Source of the DNA: CAYILR01 sp964364175
GTDB lineage: Bacteria > Bdellovibrionota > UBA1018
Direction of reading: 5' to 3'
DNA: 64,000 nucleotides
Assembly: GCA_964364175.1 (NCBI GenBank)
Contig: CAYILR010000001.1
Coordinates: 132,710-196,709, forward strand
Notes under the pieces: model-generated
The model's database searches: none
Seen by the model: only the letters and a program-made list of their open reading frames with translations
Told to the model about the DNA's origin: nothing
Position numbers and translations under genes: made by a program
Shown: positions 25,124 through 33,563 of the stretch, piece after piece
Numbering within the stretch: the first letter of the stretch is position 1
Layout: every line of letters begins with the position of its first letter

Positions 25124-26175
25124 GTTTCTTTCAAGACGCTGAGTCGATTGGAGGCTAGCAAAATTCCTTCGGAGCTGAGAGCGGTCAGCACCATGGGAAT
25201 GAGTTGGTCCGCAATGCGGAATTGACGTCCATAATCTTCGATAAAAAACGATAGCCTGACTAGAACCCAAGAATCAGTAGTGTCTGCAACCATGACGATC
25301 GGTTGCGGGTTGCTCAGCACGCCTGGGATTTGTGTAGCGCATTGGACCATCAGTTGTTTGGCTCGATCGAAATCGCTTCCAAAGGGGAGTCGAAAGAGAT
25401 GGGATCTGACAAAAGGCTGATGTTTTGCAGAAAAATTAGAAACTTGTGATTGAGCCACGATCCGATTGGGCACAGTGATCACTTCATCCATCAAGCCTGT
25501 GAGTGAAGTTGCGCGCCAAGTGACCTCTTGAACTTGTCCCACCCATTTTTGCCCGCTGCTTTGGATCTCGATCCAGTCTCCGAGTTCGTACGGTTTATCG
25601 AATTGTAACGCTACTGCTGCAAATAAATTGCCCAGGGTTTCTTGGAGCGCCAAACCTAGAACTACAGAAACCATAGCCGAAGTGGCCAAGAATGCAGTGA
25701 GCTGGATATTGAAAACCTCAGTCATGAGCCACATTCCAAGAGCTAGGGACATGACAAAAGTAAATAAATTCACTAAAAGAAGTGGGACTCCCTCACGCAT
25801 GTGAGAGAAGAACAGATATTCAAAAAAGAGAATTCTGCATACTTTGACAAAGGTAGTCAGCCCCCAAAAAATGGTGATTACTCCCAGGTAGGGAAGTATG
25901 CGATTGATTGCTGTGACTGTATCTTCAGAGAAATTTTCTGTTCCCAAGTAGAGAAGCTCATAAGCAGCGTAGGAAATAGATAATCCGAGAAGGTGATAGA
26001 GCAGGTTCTTGAAAAGCTCTTTTAAACTAATGTGCCTATCGGCAGAAACGGAGTGCAGGAAGACTTTATAAATGAGCCATGCTGCCAATGCGAGGCACCC
26101 TACAATGATGAGAGGATCGGGCTGTACTAAAGTTTCGATACGCTCAAGCGGTAGCCAGGAAGTCGATTTTTTCAT
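25120..26175 (-). CDS. MscS-family mechanosensitive ion channel
   Basis: A protein of about 351 aa with four to five predicted membrane helices, then the pore helix and beta domain (ATSAMVSVVLGLALQETLGN, GDWIEIQSSGQKWVGQVQEV, ITVPNRIVAQSQVSNFS). It should release solutes under osmotic downshock. The open frame extends to 26361 through a large palindrome, but ATG 26175 is chosen because AAAGGA stands 5 nt upstream and the family N-terminus fits. The ribosome site itself lies within the arm of that palindrome. Confidence 0.88.
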   Translation of the reverse strand: MKKSTSWLPLERIETLVQPDPLIIVGCLALAAWLIYKVFLHSVSADRHISLKELFKNLLYHLLGLSISYAAYELLYLGTENFSEDTVTAINRILPYLGVITIFWGLTTFVKVCRILFFEYLFFSHMREGVPLLLVNLFTFVMSLALGMWLMTEVFNIQLTAFLATSAMVSVVLGLALQETLGNLFAAVALQFDKPYELGDWIEIQSSGQKWVGQVQEVTWRATSLTGLMDEVITVPNRIVAQSQVSNFSAKHQPFVRSHLFRLPFGSDFDRAKQLMVQCATQIPGVLSNPQPIVMVADTTDSWVLVRLSFFIEDYGRQFRIADQLIPMVLTALSSEGILLASNRLSVLKET

Positions 26176-26396
26176 ATGGATCCTTTCAAAAGTAATGCGG
26201 CATTTGGCGAGATGATTTTGAGGCGAGACAAGGAAAAACCACTCAAGAAAACCGGAGCATCCCCTTGGGCGCACGCGCACCAGAAACATGTTTCTGGATG
26301 CGGTGCACGGGCTGTGAGGATTTTCTTGAGTGGTTTTGACGAAGGCGTAGCCCAAAAGCATCCGCCAAATGCCGCATTACTTTTGAAAGGATCCAT
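26176..26396. repeat. 221-bp imperfect palindrome with 34-bp perfect terminal inverted repeats
   Basis: The outer arms 26176-26209 and 26363-26396 are exact reverse complements over 34 nt, starting ATGGATCCTTTCAAAAGTAA. A second perfect pair of 17 nt lies inside (26235-26251 with 26321-26337), and the centre is the 18-nt palindrome CCAGAAACATGTTTCTGG (26280-26297). The element fills almost the whole gap between mscS and the FecR-domain gene. The structure fits a foldback/MITE-like element or a very long RNA hairpin. No transposase and no clear target duplication were seen. Confidence 0.85.
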
Positions 26397-26408
26397 AAGA
26401 CCTCTCTG

Positions 26409-27584
26409 TTAAAAATGAATTCCTATCCCAGCTTTGATTTGTGCAGTGGCGATTTTCCCAACATAGGCCACGTTAGGTTTGTAATCAAAAACGGACCCGC
26501 CGATGAAAATACGATCAATGAATCGGTCGCCGCTGAAACGCCAACCCAGATTGGCCATCACGAGTCCGCCGAGTTTGGAGTTTCCACCCGACCAGATTTC
26601 GGCGCCGGGCCCTCCTTCTACGAAGAAGGACCAGATTTGGACAACGAGTAGCCCACCTCCTTCTACTGCAAAAAACCTACCCGAGTTACCACGCCCCTTA
26701 AGAGGGAACCCGCCTAAATGAAGTCTCAGGTACAAAGGACCAGGCAGATTCAAGGTGGGGTTCCAACTGAGTTCAAATGTACCTAGTTTTCCGCCGGTTT
26801 TTTGCTGGATGTAAACTGGATTCAACTGAAATGAAAAAATTCTAAAAATAGGATCGCCTGCTGGTTTTTGAGGCTCTGCGCCTTCTTTGGAAACCATGTC
26901 AGAGTCCCCTCGGGTGAGCGGTGCGAACTCAGGCTGTGATTGGTTCATTTGTTCCATGAATGCACCGGGGTCAAAACTCTGAGGCTTAGAAAGAGTTTTT
27001 CCGTCTGCGTCGATCATTTGGTCTTTGGTGACGGGTACTCCTTCGCCTCGCATCAAAGTGGCTTCATCTTTGGCAACGTCCACTGTTCCATCCAGGGTGT
27101 GGACTTGAGCCTTCTGGGACGCCTCTGCAACGTCAAAGACGAAATCAGTTCCTCGAACCCCCATGACTGCTGACTGACTGCGGACTACGAAGCGAGGAGG
27201 GCTGCCAGCCGGCAGTCCTTTGGGTCTACGGATCACCCCCCGGATTTCGCCTGCCTTGAGTTCGTTATATTGCACTCCGTCTTTGCTTTCCAAAACGGTC
27301 AATTCGGTGCCGCGACCGATCAACATTTTGGAGCCATCCGGATAGCGAATTTTTGCAGAAGCGCGGGGACCGGTTTTGACGCGGTCACCGAAATTGATTT
27401 CGCTCCCTGCTGCAGCGACTCGTGCAGTTCCTTGGGCGTTGCGAACTACGACAATCTTGTCGCCCTCGATGGATTCGACTATGGGATGATCTTGTGTGGC
27501 TGCCTGAGAGGGAGTTTGGAAGCCAATCAGGGTCAGGCTGAGGAGTAGGGTGTGGAATCTAAAAAGGTGTTTATGATTCATCAT
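26409..27584 (-). CDS. FecR-domain secreted protein
   Basis: A protein of about 391 aa with a signal peptide (FHTLLLSLTLIGFQTPSQA). The following FecR-type domain has INFGDRVKTGPRASAKIRYPDGS, MLIGRGTELTVLE, and SAVMGVRGTDFVFDV, where the last motif is typical of stand-alone FecR-like proteins in Gram-negatives. The C-terminal 150 residues are rich in alternating hydrophobics and glycine and may form a beta-barrel. A GTG at 27599 and an ATG at 27581 are alternative starts. No FecI-type sigma factor is nearby, so a classical FecIR system is unlikely. Confidence 0.7.
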   Translation of the reverse strand: MMNHKHLFRFHTLLLSLTLIGFQTPSQAATQDHPIVESIEGDKIVVVRNAQGTARVAAAGSEINFGDRVKTGPRASAKIRYPDGSKMLIGRGTELTVLESKDGVQYNELKAGEIRGVIRRPKGLPAGSPPRFVVRSQSAVMGVRGTDFVFDVAEASQKAQVHTLDGTVDVAKDEATLMRGEGVPVTKDQMIDADGKTLSKPQSFDPGAFMEQMNQSQPEFAPLTRGDSDMVSKEGAEPQKPAGDPIFRIFSFQLNPVYIQQKTGGKLGTFELSWNPTLNLPGPLYLRLHLGGFPLKGRGNSGRFFAVEGGGLLVVQIWSFFVEGGPGAEIWSGGNSKLGGLVMANLGWRFSGDRFIDRIFIGGSVFDYKPNVAYVGKIATAQIKAGIGIHF

Positions 27585-27651
27585 AGGTTTCGTAGTCACA
27601 GCTTACCGAATCTGGGAGAAAAATAAACAGTTTAAGGTTAAATAGTGAAGA

Positions 27652-29739
27652 GTGCTGAAGTTTAGACCCCATCATTTTCTATGTACCGTGGGTTTTGCCG
27701 GGCAAGGGTACTCGGATGAGTTTGTGAAAGGCTATCAGGAAATTGCCCGAGGTCTCCGAGAAGCTCCTGATGGAGACGATGTGATGATCGAAGTCGTATC
27801 GCATACCGATTCAATTTGCACACCGTGTCCAAACAAGCAGGGTTTAAAATGTACGACCGAAGAAAAAGTTCAAAAGCTGGATACCCATCATGCTTCGGCC
27901 TTGGGTTTGAGGGCAGGAGATCGATTGACCTGGGGTGAAGCTAAACAACGTGTTCGAGAAAGAGTGTCGAACGAGGTTTTTGACAAAATTTGTGATCCTT
28001 GTGGTTGGAAGCCAAAAGGGATTTGCGAAAAAGCATTGAATCAGTTGAAAAAAGTGACTCTTGGGATGCTGGTTTTGCTTCTCATCTCGCATGCCCCGCC
28101 TGCTTATGCTCAGCAGTCACGTCCCAATATTTTAAAAAAGCTCAGCCGTATTTCTAAAGAAATGAAAGCCGGTCGTTGGAAAAGCGTGGAAGCCATTGCT
28201 GTGCCGCTGATGAGAGATACGGAATGGGGAGACTATGCACTTTTTGCTTTGCTTCAAAGCCGCCTCAGAGCTGTAGATGCTAATAGTGCAAAAAAAGACT
28301 GGAAAGGTGCAGCGCAGGATGCTGAAAAAGGCATCCAGTATTCTCTGCAACTTCGAGACCGGTTTCCGGATTCGCCATTGATTAAGCGCGTGCAAGAATA
28401 TCTGGGGCTTTTTCATTGGGCGATTGCAGACTCGCAGCGGAACTTGAAGAGTTATTACCTGGCACTTCAATGGTTGGAAGGTGCGCCTGGCGGAATTTTC
28501 GCTCTAACGCCCGAGAAATTGAATCGTTTTGCAAAACTCTGCGCCATTAAAAAAGACGATCTTTGTGAGGCTTGGACGAGGAAGCTGCTCGGTCAGTTCC
28601 CGAAAAGCGCATCAGAAAGCAAAGCGATCTTGGATGCGTTTGCAAAAAGACCCATCGAACTGATCAAGCCCCCTTCGTATTCTCGTTTCAGTCAGCCCTA
28701 CAGAGAGGCCGAACCCGATCAGAAGGCTATTGATGAAGCGGTTGCAATGTTTTTGTCCGATCACGAATCGGATGGCAAATCGGCGCTCAAGAAATTTTTG
28801 GAAGACTTCCCGAGAAGCGTGCACCGGAATCGTGCGAAATTTTGGTTGAAGGACTACGAGTCTGTATTTCAAGAAAATGTTTTGGGGAATTATGGACTCT
28901 TGGCGGGATTGAAAATTGACAAGAAACCCATGGACTGGGTTGCGGCTCAGAAACCTCCTGCTGTTGCATCTGTGGTGCGTACGCCAGGTTTATCGCCCAG
29001 GGAGTTAGTACGTCTGACCCGAGGTGAGGGATTGATTTCTTCAGGTGCGACTGAGTTTGCTTCACGCGAACTCGAAGATGTGAAGGCCTCGGGATCTGAC
29101 CTCACTGAATACTTAGTTTATTTGGCAACCTTGCAAAACCAAGTTTCCAATCACTGGTTGGCGTTTGGAGCTTTGTCAGAACTTTTGCAGAGGAGCGAGC
29201 CGGTTGTTTATCAGCCTAAGATTCTCGAGCTGATTTTTCCTTTGGAAGGATGGGATGCGATTCAAAAGGCCGCTCTAGCAGAAGGGGTAGATCCGGTTTT
29301 GGTTTTGAGTTTGATCAAACAGGAATCAGGTTTCAATGCACGCGCCGTTTCTGGAAAGGGTGCGAGTGGGTGGATGCAAATGATGCCTGCGACAGCAGTT
29401 GAGGTGGATGGAACGCTCAATATAGCTCGTTTATCGGATCCAGAAACGAATCTGAAATTGGGTGTGAAATTCCTGAAAAATCTCCTGGATCGATTTCATG
29501 GGAATACTGCCATGGCACTGGCTGGCTATAATGCGGGTCCGTATGCAGCGGAACGCTGGATCAAGACCATGAAGCCTGAGTGGGGAATGACAGAGTTTGT
29601 CGAGTCGATTACCTATCGCGAGACGCGAGAGTATGTTTGGTCAATTCTGCGAAATTACTATTGGTATACAGCGCTGCGATTCAAGGACAAACCATTTGTC
29701 GGAGTGGATGCGTTTTGGGTGTCTCACAAATCCGAGTGA
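27652..29739 (+). CDS. DUF1284 domain fused to Slt70-like lytic transglycosylase
   Basis: One uninterrupted 695-codon frame from GTG. Residues 1 to about 130 are a DUF1284-type cysteine-rich domain (RPHHFLCTVGFAGQGYS, C11, C56, C59, C67, C114, C117, C125). Residues 133-153 look like a signal peptide (KKVTLGMLVLLLISHAPPAYA). The rest is a helical superhelix-type region ending in an SLT domain with catalytic E558 in LIKQESGFNA, then GASGWMQMMPATA and LAGYNAGPYAAERW. A TTG at 28045 could start a separate secreted transglycosylase. Either a true membrane-anchored fusion or two overlapping products is possible. Confidence 0.75.
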   Translation: MLKFRPHHFLCTVGFAGQGYSDEFVKGYQEIARGLREAPDGDDVMIEVVSHTDSICTPCPNKQGLKCTTEEKVQKLDTHHASALGLRAGDRLTWGEAKQRVRERVSNEVFDKICDPCGWKPKGICEKALNQLKKVTLGMLVLLLISHAPPAYAQQSRPNILKKLSRISKEMKAGRWKSVEAIAVPLMRDTEWGDYALFALLQSRLRAVDANSAKKDWKGAAQDAEKGIQYSLQLRDRFPDSPLIKRVQEYLGLFHWAIADSQRNLKSYYLALQWLEGAPGGIFALTPEKLNRFAKLCAIKKDDLCEAWTRKLLGQFPKSASESKAILDAFAKRPIELIKPPSYSRFSQPYREAEPDQKAIDEAVAMFLSDHESDGKSALKKFLEDFPRSVHRNRAKFWLKDYESVFQENVLGNYGLLAGLKIDKKPMDWVAAQKPPAVASVVRTPGLSPRELVRLTRGEGLISSGATEFASRELEDVKASGSDLTEYLVYLATLQNQVSNHWLAFGALSELLQRSEPVVYQPKILELIFPLEGWDAIQKAALAEGVDPVLVLSLIKQESGFNARAVSGKGASGWMQMMPATAVEVDGTLNIARLSDPETNLKLGVKFLKNLLDRFHGNTAMALAGYNAGPYAAERWIKTMKPEWGMTEFVESITYRETREYVWSILRNYYWYTALRFKDKPFVGVDAFWVSHKSE

Positions 29740-30953
29740 AACTGAGCCACTTGGGGATCAGCAAAAATCGCTGAAGGACTCCATCCTTCCACAAAAAGTC
29801 GGCGTGGATCGCGTGCGCGACTGAGGGCCACATAGGCTTGGCCGGGTTCCCAGATTCTTCGCAAATCCACTCGGACTTGATCGAGCGTGGCTCCTTGAGC
29901 TTTGTGAATCGTCATTGCCCAAGCCAGGCTTACCGGGAAGTTGGTTGCTATGACGACGGGTTCGCCCTCGGCGTTCAGAAGTGTGAATTCGGTTTTTGGC
30001 AATTCGATGATGGAATCTTTATTCCATCCCGAATGAAGTCGGATCTCCAGTTTTTCGTCCGAGATTTTTTCGATAGTACCTGTGCTTCCATTGACCCAGC
30101 GGCCTTCGGGATCATTTTGTCGGAGCATGACGAGTGCATTTTTTTTGAGCTGAATCACATCAGCCACGGGCGAATGTTTTCTGAAAGTCTCGATGTCTTT
30201 TTCTTCGCCGTCATAGGTGGTCTCGAAGCTCTGGAGAGGATCGTTGATTTCAGCGAGTCGCTGCAAATTGTAATTTTCGACGGGGTCGCGAAGCGGGAAA
30301 AGGCAGGTCAGCTCGTCAGTGGCTTTTGCTTGGTGTGGACGATTTAAAAACTGAGTGACACGTTCGGTCAGCTGCCCCATCCGGATTTCGTTGAGGGCTT
30401 GCAAGTACTCTGGATCGCTGGTCCGCATCGGCTCGCGCAAAACCACGGGAGTAAATTCACTTGCGCTCCAAACATCGTCCAGGAAGGCCCATTCCTTGGT
30501 TTTAGAAAATGGATTTACAGGTGGCAATTGTGCAAAGTCCCCCACGGCGATGATTCGCATTCCGCCCCAAGGGGTCGAGTTGCCGCGTGCTTTGCGCGCG
30601 ATTTGTTCTGCTGTACTGAGGGTCGGACCAGAGATCATGGAGATCTCGTCGATGATGACGGCGTCTGTTTTTTTGAGGCGTTTGACTAGGCGTTTGTTTG
30701 CGAGAGCTCTTTCGACGGTTTTGGTGACTCCACCTTCCATGATGCCTAAACCAAAAAAGCTGTGAAACGTACGTCCACCGACCAAAATAGCTGCAGCACC
30801 GGTGCTAGCCAGAATAGGAATACTTCGATCCTTGAGGAATTCGCGCATGAGAAAGCTTTTGCCACTTCCTGCGGCACCTGTGACGAAAACATTTTCGGAT
30901 CGATTGAGAATTTTTAGCGCGGATTTTTGATCGGGGTTGAGTTGAATGGACAT
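29724..30953 (-). CDS. Pif1/RecD-like superfamily 1 helicase
   Basis: A 409-aa ATPase. Walker A is GAAGSGKS near residues 25-32, Walker B is VIIDEISMI, and the downstream motifs VGDFAQLPPV, AMTIHKAQGATLD and YVALSRARDPRRL are those of Pif1-type 5'-3' DNA helicases. It is compact, without extra domains. Its stop overlaps the convergent lytic transglycosylase gene by 16 nt. A role in replication-fork or G-quadruplex handling is inferred from the family. Confidence 0.82.
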   Translation of the reverse strand: MSIQLNPDQKSALKILNRSENVFVTGAAGSGKSFLMREFLKDRSIPILASTGAAAILVGGRTFHSFFGLGIMEGGVTKTVERALANKRLVKRLKKTDAVIIDEISMISGPTLSTAEQIARKARGNSTPWGGMRIIAVGDFAQLPPVNPFSKTKEWAFLDDVWSASEFTPVVLREPMRTSDPEYLQALNEIRMGQLTERVTQFLNRPHQAKATDELTCLFPLRDPVENYNLQRLAEINDPLQSFETTYDGEEKDIETFRKHSPVADVIQLKKNALVMLRQNDPEGRWVNGSTGTIEKISDEKLEIRLHSGWNKDSIIELPKTEFTLLNAEGEPVVIATNFPVSLAWAMTIHKAQGATLDQVRVDLRRIWEPGQAYVALSRARDPRRLFVEGWSPSAIFADPQVAQFHSDL

Positions 30954-31002
30954 CCCACAAAATTGGCTAAAAGCGCTGATTTTTCAAGGTCAAATTTCGT
31001 GT

Positions 31003-31425
31003 TTATTCACTCGAAATCAGGACAGCTTGCTTGACTTCCTTTTTGGCGTACGAAAGAAGCTTCCGGTCGGAAGTCACAAAAAAATCCGATTCTGAGAGAA
31101 CGCCAGAGGCCAGCTGAATGGCATCCAATGTTCGGATCGAATATTTTTCAATCAATTTGAGCGCCTCTTGTTCGAGGGAGTCGTTCCAAATCACAGTGTG
31201 GAAAAAAATGAGATCTTTTTTTCCTTCGGTCAAAATATGGTCCGAATTTTTTCGGGTCAGATGTTTCGAAAGAAGCCGTTTATGGACGGCGGAGTTGAAT
31301 TCAATCCAATAAGTGGGTGCTACGGCAATTTCTGAAATGGATTTCAAAAATTCTTCGAATTGCTCGGCTCCTGCCTCTTGAATATATTTTTTCACAAGTG
31401 CTGATGTATCAATGAAAGCTCGCAT
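31003..31425 (-). CDS. PIN-domain ribonuclease toxin (VapC-like)
   Basis: A 140-aa protein with the acidic active-site residues of PIN nucleases: D6 in AFIDTSALVKKY, E42 in WIEFNS, D101 in TLDAIQLA and D120 in VTSDRKLL. It lies 15 nt after a PHD-type antitoxin gene and is probably translated from the same mRNA. The likely target is a structured RNA such as a tRNA; this is known for VapC relatives and not shown here. Confidence 0.85.
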   Translation of the reverse strand: MRAFIDTSALVKKYIQEAGAEQFEEFLKSISEIAVAPTYWIEFNSAVHKRLLSKHLTRKNSDHILTEGKKDLIFFHTVIWNDSLEQEALKLIEKYSIRTLDAIQLASGVLSESDFFVTSDRKLLSYAKKEVKQAVLISSE

Positions 31426-31440
31426 TCGGTTATTTCCAGA

Positions 31441-31665
31441 CTATTCTTTTCGGCTCTTGATCACAGTTGCGCTGAGTGGTTCTCCAGTGAGGCTTATTTT
31501 GTCTATTTTTCGCTTCCAGGCTGGAATTTTTACATTTTCATTGTGTGGGTAGATATCCGCAATGGGTTTATTCCTCTCCATGATCACCAGCCGCTCGCCT
31601 GATTTAACAAGATTCATGTAGAGTGCAAAATTATGAGTCAAATCCCTGATATTCACATTTTTCAT
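31441..31665 (-). CDS. PHD/YefM-type antitoxin
   Basis: A 74-aa protein with the N-terminal DNA-binding part MKNVNIRDLTHNFALYMNLV followed by SGERLVIMERNKPIADIYP, the hallmark of PHD/VapB-type antitoxins ('G....V..R.KPVA.L.P'). The basic C-terminal tail (PAWKRKIDKIS) should bind the PIN toxin encoded next. Such pairs repress their own promoter; an inverted repeat lies just upstream. Confidence 0.82.
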   Translation of the reverse strand: MKNVNIRDLTHNFALYMNLVKSGERLVIMERNKPIADIYPHNENVKIPAWKRKIDKISLTGEPLSATVIKSRKE

Positions 31666-31666
31666 G

Positions 31667-31698
31667 GCATTACCCCAATGTAAGACTAAATGTAATGC
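31667..31698. promoter_or_regulatory. inverted repeat upstream of the antitoxin gene, possible operator
   Basis: GCATTAC (31667-31673) and GTAATGC (31692-31698) are exact reverse complements 18 nt apart, directly before the antitoxin start at 31665. The position fits autoregulation by the toxin-antitoxin complex. Confidence 0.35.
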
Positions 31699-31778
31699 AT
31701 ATAGTTAGACAAATCAATGATTTTCTATGGCTCTGCGAATCCCCAATATACAGCTTAAAAATAGTCATTTGTGACACA

Positions 31779-31805
31779 TTGAATAAAAACGGGGGGGGGT
31801 AGAAT
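31779..31805 (+). promoter_or_regulatory. candidate phase-variable promoter with G9 tract in the spacer
   Basis: TTGAAT (31779-31784) and TAGAAT (31800-31805) resemble -35 and -10 elements. The 15-nt spacer between them is AAAAAC followed by nine G residues (31791-31799). Slippage of the G tract would change the spacing; two extra G residues would give the optimal 17 nt. The start codon of a surface lipoprotein gene lies 24 nt after the -10. Confidence 0.5.
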
Positions 31806-31828
31806 AGTATCTAGTTAGGCAATTATAT

Positions 31829-33550
31829 ATGCGGTACGTGTATTTATACCTTTTATTGATCACTAGCCTCGTCGGGGCGTGCCGTCCTGCGATTGATGAC
31901 AATGCTCCGGATCCTGCAACAGACGCTGCAGGTGTTGCGGGCGGAGATCTCACGGGAACTTATCCAAATCCTACAATCAAAGATGGAGCTGTGACTCCGG
32001 CCAAATTATCCCAGGCTTATTTACCTTTAGCTGGTGGAACGATGAGTGGAGCACTGGTTCTTTCTGGAGCTCCTTCTTCTAGTCTTCACGCCTCCACCAA
32101 ATCTTATTCAGATTCTTATTTAGGAGGTCAGGCTATTGATACGAGTGCTTTATCCTCGATTACCAATAACCAAGTCCTAGGATGGAGTTCTGCAAACTCT
32201 AAATGGACTCCGATTTCAGTCGTGGGTGCTGCGGATGCGACCGCCATTCAAGGCACAAACGTTGATTCTGGAGCTCCGACCACAGCCAAAGTTTTGGTCT
32301 ACGATACGGCGGTCGCTAGCAAGTGGGCTCCTGCAACACTCGCAGCTGCCTCTTTGGCGTCTGATTCTGTAACGACGGTGAAGATTCTCGACAGCAACGT
32401 AACAGCAGCAAAATTGGCCAGCAGTTCCGTGACCAATGCGCACATTGCAGCTGCGGCAGCCATCGAGGTTACTAAGTTAGCGGCAGGAACAGAAGGCCAG
32501 ATCCTTCAAAATATTAGTACGACCCCGAGCTGGGTCGCCTTGGATCAAACTTCGGATTTGCAGAATTTGACTGTGACTGGATCTGTGGCGGCCAACGCGC
32601 TCACACTTGCAATGAAAACTAAAGCCACGACAGACGCGACGGCAACAGATCGGATTGGAATTACATTTAGAAGTGCGACTGCTACATCAGGTTCATTTAA
32701 TAAAAGGTTTATTGCAGCAGCACTTTCAGTCACAGCCCCCAGTGGTTGTACTTTAGGCCACTCCAGTGCTCAGAATGGATATCTCTATCTGTATGCCATA
32801 GATAACGCAGGCACAGTCGAGTTGGCAGTTTCTGGGTCCACACTCTTTGATGAAGGTTCTCTACAATCCACTACCGCGATTGCCGGTTGTGCTGCGGCTA
32901 GTGGATTGACTCTCTACTCGGCTACAGCGCGAGCCAATGTACCGATTCGGCTCATCGCTCGCATCCAGAGCAATCAGGTCGCCGCAGGGACTTGGGCTTT
33001 GGTGCCGACAGAGATTGCGCTCGGAGCCAAGGCAACTACACAGTATGCATACATTCAGGATCAAGAAGCGACCACGGTGCAGGCGGGAACCGCTACAGCT
33101 GGAGCTTACTATGATCGCCTATTAACAACTTTAGTTACTGATGAGATCGGCATATCTTTTTCTGGCGGCGCTGGAGGTGGTTGTAATTTGGGTAGTGCAA
33201 ACGTTCCTGATGGGGGCGCTGGCACCGGAAATTGTTATTTTACTTTGCCTGCTGGTAAATACAGAATTGCCTCACGTTTACCGTTCTACGGCGTCAATCG
33301 AGCCAATTGCAGACTTCGAAATATCACCGATGCAACTTCAGTGATCATTGGACAAAGCAACTTGGGTGCCGATGGTTTTGCAACTTTCGTGTCGGGTCAA
33401 TTTACGTTGTCAGGATCAAAAACTCTGTCCCTCCAATGCTATGTTCAAACGACAGTGGCAATAAATGGATGGGGAGCCGTTGGGATGGGATCTAATGGTA
33501 CGGACATAGCCGTATATACCGAGGTCGAGCTCTGGAAGCTGCCGCAGTAA
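31829..33550 (+). CDS. surface lipoprotein with tail-fibre-like repeat and C-terminal jelly-roll-like domain
   Basis: A 573-aa protein with a lipoprotein signal peptide (lipobox LVGAC, lipidated C18). It then shows GGDLTGTYPNPTIKDGAVTP, a motif seen in phage-fibre-like and Bdellovibrionota surface proteins, followed by long Ala/Thr/Ser-rich repeats (TAKVLVYD, ITNNQVLGWSSANSKWTPI). Two C-terminal segments, about 270-390 and 410-573, resemble C1q/TNF-like jelly rolls (AGKYRIASRLPFY, IAVYTEVELWKL). Adhesion is an inference. The promoter region has a poly-G tract. Confidence 0.65.
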   Translation: MRYVYLYLLLITSLVGACRPAIDDNAPDPATDAAGVAGGDLTGTYPNPTIKDGAVTPAKLSQAYLPLAGGTMSGALVLSGAPSSSLHASTKSYSDSYLGGQAIDTSALSSITNNQVLGWSSANSKWTPISVVGAADATAIQGTNVDSGAPTTAKVLVYDTAVASKWAPATLAAASLASDSVTTVKILDSNVTAAKLASSSVTNAHIAAAAAIEVTKLAAGTEGQILQNISTTPSWVALDQTSDLQNLTVTGSVAANALTLAMKTKATTDATATDRIGITFRSATATSGSFNKRFIAAALSVTAPSGCTLGHSSAQNGYLYLYAIDNAGTVELAVSGSTLFDEGSLQSTTAIAGCAAASGLTLYSATARANVPIRLIARIQSNQVAAGTWALVPTEIALGAKATTQYAYIQDQEATTVQAGTATAGAYYDRLLTTLVTDEIGISFSGGAGGGCNLGSANVPDGGAGTGNCYFTLPAGKYRIASRLPFYGVNRANCRLRNITDATSVIIGQSNLGADGFATFVSGQFTLSGSKTLSLQCYVQTTVAINGWGAVGMGSNGTDIAVYTEVELWKLPQ

Positions 33551-33563
33551 CCGATTAGTTTAT

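Noticed and set aside
26176..26361. N-terminal extension of the MscS channel through the palindrome
   Set aside because: The extra 62 residues come from the repeat sequence and are unlike any MscS N-terminus; a ribosome site precedes the ATG at 26175.
26176..26412. Two short frames on opposite strands both starting MDPFKSNAAFG
   Set aside because: They are the two arms of the large palindrome read in each direction, so their identical starts reflect the inverted repeat and not a duplicated gene.
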